From Candidatus Eiseniibacteriota bacterium (GTDB lineage: Bacteria > Eisenbacteria > RBG-16-71-46 > SZUA-252): a stretch of DNA of 39,444 nucleotides. Positions 35,473 through 39,444 of this stretch are shown here, piece after piece (within the stretch, counting starts at the first letter, position 1; each line of letters starts with the position of its first letter). The position numbers were made by a program, and so were the translations under genes. Below the pieces are notes generated by a model, which was given only the letters and a program-made list of their open reading frames with translations, was not told the DNA's origin and made no database searches. The stretch lies in contig QJVW01000104.1 in NCBI GenBank assembly GCA_003235575.1, positions 1 to 39,444 on the forward strand. Reading direction: 5' to 3'.

Positions 35473-36659
35473 CGCGCGCACCCGTCGGCGCCCGCGTCCG
35501 GGCGCTGAAGCCCTCGGAAACGCTGGCCCTGAGCGCCCGCGCCCGCGAGCTGCGCGCGGCCGGCGTGAAGGTCGTCTCGTTCGCCGCCGGCGAGCCGGAC
35601 TTCGACACGCCCGCGTTCATTCAGGAGGCCGCCATCGACGCGGTGCGCGCCGGCCACCACCGCTACACCGAGGTCGGGGGGACGGCCGCGCTCCGTGAGG
35701 CGATCGCGCGAAAGTTGGAGCGCGATCAGGGGGTCCGATACGAGCCGAAGCAAATCGTCGTCGGAAACGGCGCCAAGCACGCCATCTGGAACGCGCTCTT
35801 CACCGTGCTCGAACCGGGGGACGAGGTTCTCTGTCCGGCGCCCTACTGGGTGAGTTTTCCGGAGATGGTCCGGCTCGCCGGCGGCGTTCCCGTCGCCGTG
35901 GCGCCCTCGCCGGGTGACTACAAGGTGGCGCCCGAGGATCTCGAGCGCGCCGCCACCCCGCGCACGCGCATGATCATCTTGAACAGTCCGAACAATCCGT
36001 CGGGCATGGTCTACGGGCCGGACGAGGTGCGCGCGATCGTCGCCTTCGCGACGCAACACGACCTGTTGATCCTCTCCGATGAGATCTACGAGCAACTGGT
36101 CTACGGCGAAGCGCGGCACACGTCGCCCGCGTCGCTGGGCGACGACGCCAAGGCGCGCACGATTCTGGTGAACGGCGTGTCCAAGACCTGGGCCATGACG
36201 GGGTGGCGCATCGGCTACGCCGCGGCCGCGCCCGAGATCGCGAAGGGCATGGAGCGGTTGCAGGGACAGATGACGTCGAACGCGGCGTCGATCTCGCAGC
36301 AGGCGGCGCTGGCCGCGCTGTCGGGGGACCAGGCGCCGGCCGAATCGATGCGCCGCCGGTTCGCCGCGCGGCGGGAACGGATCGCCGAGGCGGTATCCGC
36401 GCTCCCCGGGGTGCGGCTGCGCGCGCCCGATGGCGCGTTCTACGTCTTTCCCGATTTCAGCGAGGCGATCGCGCGCGCGGGCGGCAGGTTCCGCGACAGC
36501 GCCGGCCTCTGCGACTACCTGATCAACGAGGCGAACGTGGTGTGCGTTCCGGGCTCCGCGTTCGGCATGGAGGGACATCTTCGACTCTCCTACGCCATCG
36601 CCGACGAGGAGATCACCGAGGGGGTCGCCCGGATCGGCGCGGCCCTAGCGCGTCTCTGA
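35469..36659 (+). CDS. aspC: Class I PLP-dependent aspartate-type aminotransferase
   Basis: 396 residues, ATGA overlap with coaD. It is a fold-type I aminotransferase of the AspB/AspC (1-beta) group: FAAGEPDFDTP at ~35-45, NGAKHAIWNAL, NSPNNPSG near 175, DEIYEQLVY near 205, PLP lysine K239 in NGVSKTWAMTGWRIGY, and a C-terminal Arg in LRLSYA. The likely reaction is aspartate/2-oxoglutarate transamination. Some relatives act on prephenate, which would suit the nearby aroK, but this cannot be decided here. Confidence 0.88.
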   Translation: MTRAPVGARVRALKPSETLALSARARELRAAGVKVVSFAAGEPDFDTPAFIQEAAIDAVRAGHHRYTEVGGTAALREAIARKLERDQGVRYEPKQIVVGNGAKHAIWNALFTVLEPGDEVLCPAPYWVSFPEMVRLAGGVPVAVAPSPGDYKVAPEDLERAATPRTRMIILNSPNNPSGMVYGPDEVRAIVAFATQHDLLILSDEIYEQLVYGEARHTSPASLGDDAKARTILVNGVSKTWAMTGWRIGYAAAAPEIAKGMERLQGQMTSNAASISQQAALAALSGDQAPAESMRRRFAARRERIAEAVSALPGVRLRAPDGAFYVFPDFSEAIARAGGRFRDSAGLCDYLINEANVVCVPGSAFGMEGHLRLSYAIADEEITEGVARIGAALARL

Positions 36660-36685
36660 CCGTCCATCCACCCGCAAGGAGCGCC

Positions 36686-37036
36686 ATGCCGACGTACGAG
36701 TACGAGTGTCAGAAGTGCGGCCATCGTTTCGAAGTCTTCCAATCGATGAGCGACCCGCCGAAGAAGCGCTGCCCGAAGTGCAAGGGGGCGGTCCGGCGCC
36801 TGCTGGGCACGGGCGCGGGCATGATCTTCAAGGGGAGCGGCTTTTACATAACGGACTATCGGTCCGAGTCGTACAAGTCGCAGCGGGACAAGGAATCCAG
36901 CGATTCATCTGCGAAAAAGCCTGAAGCGAAGTCCGACTCCGTCTCCACGGAGAAACCGGCGTCCGGTACCGGTGCGGCCAAGAAGCCGAAGTCCGACGCG
37001 GGCGCCGCCGGAAAACCGAAGCCGAAAAAGCCTTAG
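36686..37036 (+). CDS. FmdB-type zinc-ribbon protein with charged tail
   Basis: 116 residues at ATG 36686 (AAGGAG upstream). Residues 1-45 form a zinc ribbon with two CxxC pairs (CQKCGH and CPKCKG), beginning MPTYEYECQKCGHRFEVFQS as in the FmdB family. GMIFKGSGFYITDYR follows, also conserved. The last ~60 residues are a low-complexity Lys/Ser/Ala/Pro tail, probably disordered. The cellular role of this family is unclear, possibly regulatory or in translation. Confidence 0.9.
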   Translation: MPTYEYECQKCGHRFEVFQSMSDPPKKRCPKCKGAVRRLLGTGAGMIFKGSGFYITDYRSESYKSQRDKESSDSSAKKPEAKSDSVSTEKPASGTGAAKKPKSDAGAAGKPKPKKP

Positions 37037-37049
37037 GCGCTTCTTCCGT

Positions 37050-37079
37050 TTGACCTGCTTCGGCGCGCTCTGGTACGTT
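37050..37079 (+). promoter_or_regulatory. Possible sigma-70 promoter before obgE
   Basis: TTGACC at 37050-37055 and TACGTT at 37074-37079, with an 18-bp spacer, in the 177-bp gap between the zinc-ribbon gene and obgE. The match is moderate. The downstream stretch around 37120-37150 is unusually AT-rich for this window. Confidence 0.35.
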
Positions 37080-37213
37080 CCCCTTGAACGCAGCTGCACC
37101 CCATACGGGAGCGAGCGCCGAGCCATAACTAATTACAATACAATGAATTGCGGCCATACGTTTCCGTATCACTTTCGCGCTTTCCGATGCAAGTCGGCGC
37201 GGAGATCGCGAAC

Positions 37214-38257
37214 GTGATCGCCGACCGCGCCAGGGTGCGCGTGTACGGCGGACGAGGAGGGCACGGTTGCGTCAGTTTCCGTCGTGAGAAGTACGTCCCG
37301 AAGGGCGGACCCGACGGCGGTGACGGCGGCAACGGCGGCAGCGTGATCTTTCGCGTCAACCCGCACCTCCGCACGCTCCTCGACTTCCAGTCGAGAACGC
37401 GCTTCGCGGCGGAGCGCGGCGCGAACGGATCAGGGAATCAACGGACGGGGCGCTCCGGCGAGGATCTCATCGTCGACGTTCCTCCGGGCACGATCGTCAC
37501 GGAGCACGAGGCGGGCGAGCAACTGGCCGATCTGGTGGAGCCGGGCGCGACCTGGGTCGCGGCACGCGGGGGGCGCGGCGGTCGCGGCAACGCGCGGTTC
37601 GCGACGCCGACGCGCCAGGCGCCGCGCCACGCACAGTCGGGCACGGAGGGTGAGTCGCGCGAGCTGCGGCTCGAGCTGAGGCTGATCGCGGACGTCGGGC
37701 TGGTAGGGTTTCCCAACGTCGGGAAGTCCACGCTCCTCGCGCGCCTGAGCGCGGCGCGACCGAAGATCGCGGACTATCCGTTCACGACGCTGGAGCCGCA
37801 CCTGGGCCTCGTGCGCCTCGGGGCGGAACGCAGTTTCGTGATGGCCGATCTGCCGGGCCTGATCGAGGGAGCGCATCGGGGGAAGGGGCTGGGACTGGAC
37901 TTCCTCCGGCACGTCTGGAGGACGCGAATCCTCGTCCTTCTGATCGACAGCGCCTCCGACGATCCGGCTCGTGATTTGCAGACCGTGCGCGGGGAGTTGC
38001 GGGAGTATCATGAGGACCTGACGAAGAAGCCGACGATCGTCGTCTTCAGTCGGGCCGACCTGGCGACATCGTCACCGGGACCAAACGACCCTCCGCCCTT
38101 CGCGCTCGACGGCGCGGCATGGGGTGGATCGATTTCCGGCGTCACGGGACACGGAACCGCGGCGCTCTTGGAACAGTTGTGGAAGGAACTGGCCTTGCTC
38201 AGCGCGCCCGAGGCGATGGGACCTGATCGAGGCGAACCTGCCCGGACAGAGGAGTAA
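37214..38257 (+). CDS. obgE: GTPase ObgE/CgtA
   Basis: A 347-residue ribosome-associated GTPase. I chose GTG 37214 (GGAG 9 bp upstream), because ATG 37187 has no visible Shine-Dalgarno. The N-terminal Obg fold (1-160) is Gly-rich (GGRGGHGCVSFRREKYVPKGGPDGGDGGNGGSV). The G domain has G1 GFPNVGKST, switch TTLEPHLG, G3 DLPGLIEGAHRGKGLGLDFLRH and a G4-like FSRADL (Ser/Arg in place of the usual Asn-Lys). The usual neighbours rplU-rpmA are absent. The stop is followed by the HEAT gene after 4 bp. Confidence 0.92.
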   Translation: MIADRARVRVYGGRGGHGCVSFRREKYVPKGGPDGGDGGNGGSVIFRVNPHLRTLLDFQSRTRFAAERGANGSGNQRTGRSGEDLIVDVPPGTIVTEHEAGEQLADLVEPGATWVAARGGRGGRGNARFATPTRQAPRHAQSGTEGESRELRLELRLIADVGLVGFPNVGKSTLLARLSAARPKIADYPFTTLEPHLGLVRLGAERSFVMADLPGLIEGAHRGKGLGLDFLRHVWRTRILVLLIDSASDDPARDLQTVRGELREYHEDLTKKPTIVVFSRADLATSSPGPNDPPPFALDGAAWGGSISGVTGHGTAALLEQLWKELALLSAPEAMGPDRGEPARTEE

Positions 38258-38261
38258 CGCG

Positions 38262-38894
38262 ATGACCGCGAGGGACGCGGAGCGGCTCGACGAGGAGTTG
38301 CGCCACAAGGATGCCGACGGGAAACGCGCGTGGGTCGAGCGGCTCGCCGCCGAGGGATCCCCGGAGTCGGTCGACCGGCTGATCGCCGCGCTCGAACACG
38401 ACAGCTGGTATCTGCGCGATCTGGCGACGCGCGCCCTGGGAGCCCTCGGCGACGTCGCCGTGGACCGGCTCTTGGATCTGCTTCACTCGGGGCTCTGGTA
38501 CACCCGGGCCGCCGCGGCGACCGCCCTCGGCCGCACGGGGCTTCCCATCACCGCGGCCCCGCTGACCGACATGCTGCGGGACTCCAATCGAACCGTGCGG
38601 GACGCCGCGCGCGACGCGCTGTTGGCCCTGGCCAGCCAGGAGTTGGCCGCGCACGCCGTGGCCACCGCGTTCATCGAACTGCCGGAACGGGCGCAGCGAT
38701 TCGCGCTGGACGGCATTGCGGAGCGTGACACCTCCGTCGCCGCGGGCATCGCGCGTCTGATGGCGGATCCCGCCCGCCGCGCCGCCGCCGAATCGGCCCT
38801 CGAATCGGCCTCGCTTTCCCGGGCCGTGGGCGATGATGCGCCGGATCTTCTCTGGGAGGACGTCGTAGGGGAACGCCGCGAATCGAAAGGCTGA
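38262..38894 (+). CDS. HEAT-repeat protein
   Basis: 210 residues, soluble and helical, starting at ATG 38262 after GAGGAG. At least four HEAT/PBS-lyase-like repeats are visible at ~30-160 (VDRLIAALEHDSWYLRDLATRALGALGD; VDRLLDLLHSGLWYTRAAAATALGRTG; APLTDMLRDSNRTVRDAARDALLALA). No catalytic motif is seen, so it is probably a scaffold. It lies between obgE and dprA and may be cotranscribed with both. Confidence 0.82.
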   Translation: MTARDAERLDEELRHKDADGKRAWVERLAAEGSPESVDRLIAALEHDSWYLRDLATRALGALGDVAVDRLLDLLHSGLWYTRAAAATALGRTGLPITAAPLTDMLRDSNRTVRDAARDALLALASQELAAHAVATAFIELPERAQRFALDGIAERDTSVAAGIARLMADPARRAAAESALESASLSRAVGDDAPDLLWEDVVGERRESKG

Positions 38895-38922
38895 GCGCGA
38901 TTCGACGGGAGGGGTGGAGCGG

Positions 38923-39444
38923 ATGGGGACGACGTGCACGGTCGCGCGCGGGGAAGCCGGCTACCCGGCCCGCCTCGCGGAGCTCGACCGGCCGCCGGAG
39001 CGGATCTTTCTCGATGGACCCTGGGATCATGGAGGTCCGATGGTCGCGATCGTCGGAGCGCGTGACGCGACGGGCGACGGCATCGACCTCGCGCACGACA
39101 TCGCCGCCTCGCTGACCTCGCTCGGCGTGGCCGTGATCAGCGGCCTCGCCCGCGGCATCGACGCCGCCGCCCATCGAGGCGCCCTCGCCGCCGGAGGGCG
39201 AACGGGGGCGATCCTGGGCACGCCGCTTTCCCGCGTCTATCCCGCCGAACACCGCGAGCTGCAGCGCGACGTCGCCGGCTCGTTGGGACTCCTCTCCGAG
39301 CTCGACGCCACCGACTCCGCCACGCGCTCCACCTTCGCCTCGCGCAACCGGCTACTCGCCGCCCTTGCCGACGCCGTTGTCGTCGTGCAAGGGCGGGCGG
39401 GGAGCGGCGCGCTCCTTACCGTCGCCGCCGCGCGCGCCTTGGGC
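38923..39444 (+). CDS. dprA: DprA, DNA-processing protein, 3' truncated by window edge
   Basis: The first 174 residues of a DprA/Smf protein, open to the window end. ATG 38923 follows GGAGGGGTGGAG. A Rossmann-like fold is evident: MVAIVGARDATGDG, ISGLARGIDAAAHRGALAAGG, GTPLSRVYPAEHREL, ASRNRLLAALADAVVVVQGRAGSGAL. DprA loads RecA on incoming single-stranded DNA during transformation. With the ComEA-like protein at 6594 and the pilus, it supports natural competence as a capability of this organism. Confidence 0.93.
   Translation, partial: MGTTCTVARGEAGYPARLAELDRPPERIFLDGPWDHGGPMVAIVGARDATGDGIDLAHDIAASLTSLGVAVISGLARGIDAAAHRGALAAGGRTGAILGTPLSRVYPAEHRELQRDVAGSLGLLSELDATDSATRSTFASRNRLLAALADAVVVVQGRAGSGALLTVAAARALG

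Overview
The window is a GC-rich, tightly packed stretch from a Gram-negative (diderm) bacterium. A PilQ secretin, an outer-membrane beta-barrel, ATGA-type gene overlaps and frequent GTG starts all fit this. The pil gene order closely follows Myxococcus xanthus (pilB-T-C-S-R-A-H-I-D, then M-N-O-P-Q). The large, unusual minor pilins point more towards an uncultivated deep lineage, such as the Eisenbacteria or another FCB-like or delta-like group. I cannot fix the phylum from sequence alone.

Layout. Positions 1-7040 hold a 5'-truncated formiminotransferase-cyclodeaminase gene, a TPR protein, a PHP-domain phosphoesterase, an ECF-type membrane S component overlapping a beta-barrel protein, and a ComEA-like helix-hairpin-helix protein. 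Positions 7170-33825 hold a complete type IVa pilus locus. It contains the motors PilB and PilT, the platform protein PilC (broken by an out-of-frame deletion), the two-component system PilS/PilR, two tandem major pilins, an ABC exporter (PilH/PilI type) with a TPR partner, and the prepilin peptidase PilD. Next come five minor-pilin-like genes (FimT/GspH, PilV, PilW fused to a propeller, and two PilX-like), then two GT-C glycosyltransferases on the minus strand, then PilM-N-O-P-Q. Positions 33867-39444 are housekeeping: shikimate kinase, RsmD, CoaD, a class I aminotransferase, an FmdB-type zinc ribbon, ObgE, a HEAT-repeat protein and the start of DprA (cut by the window end).

How it works together. 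Five matches to the sigma-54 -24/-12 promoter lie in front of pilB, pilA, the ABC operon, the minor-pilin operon and pilM. PilR, encoded here, is a sigma-54 activator with an intact GSFTGA loop. The locus therefore reads as one PilS/PilR/sigma-54 regulon. In three of the five upstream regions an AATCG...CAC element sits 104-108 bp ahead of the -24 box and is a candidate PilR site.

The most novel content is the minor-pilin module. A PilW-type prepilin carries a Thr/Gly-repeat linker and seven FG-GAP-like repeats, which suggests a seven-bladed propeller. Two paralogous ~437-residue PilX-like proteins have strand-rich C-termini, and acidic Ca2+-site-like loops recur among these proteins. No PilY1 gene is present in the window, so this module may be an alternative pilus tip or adhesin. 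The adjacent glycosyltransferases are candidates for modifying it.
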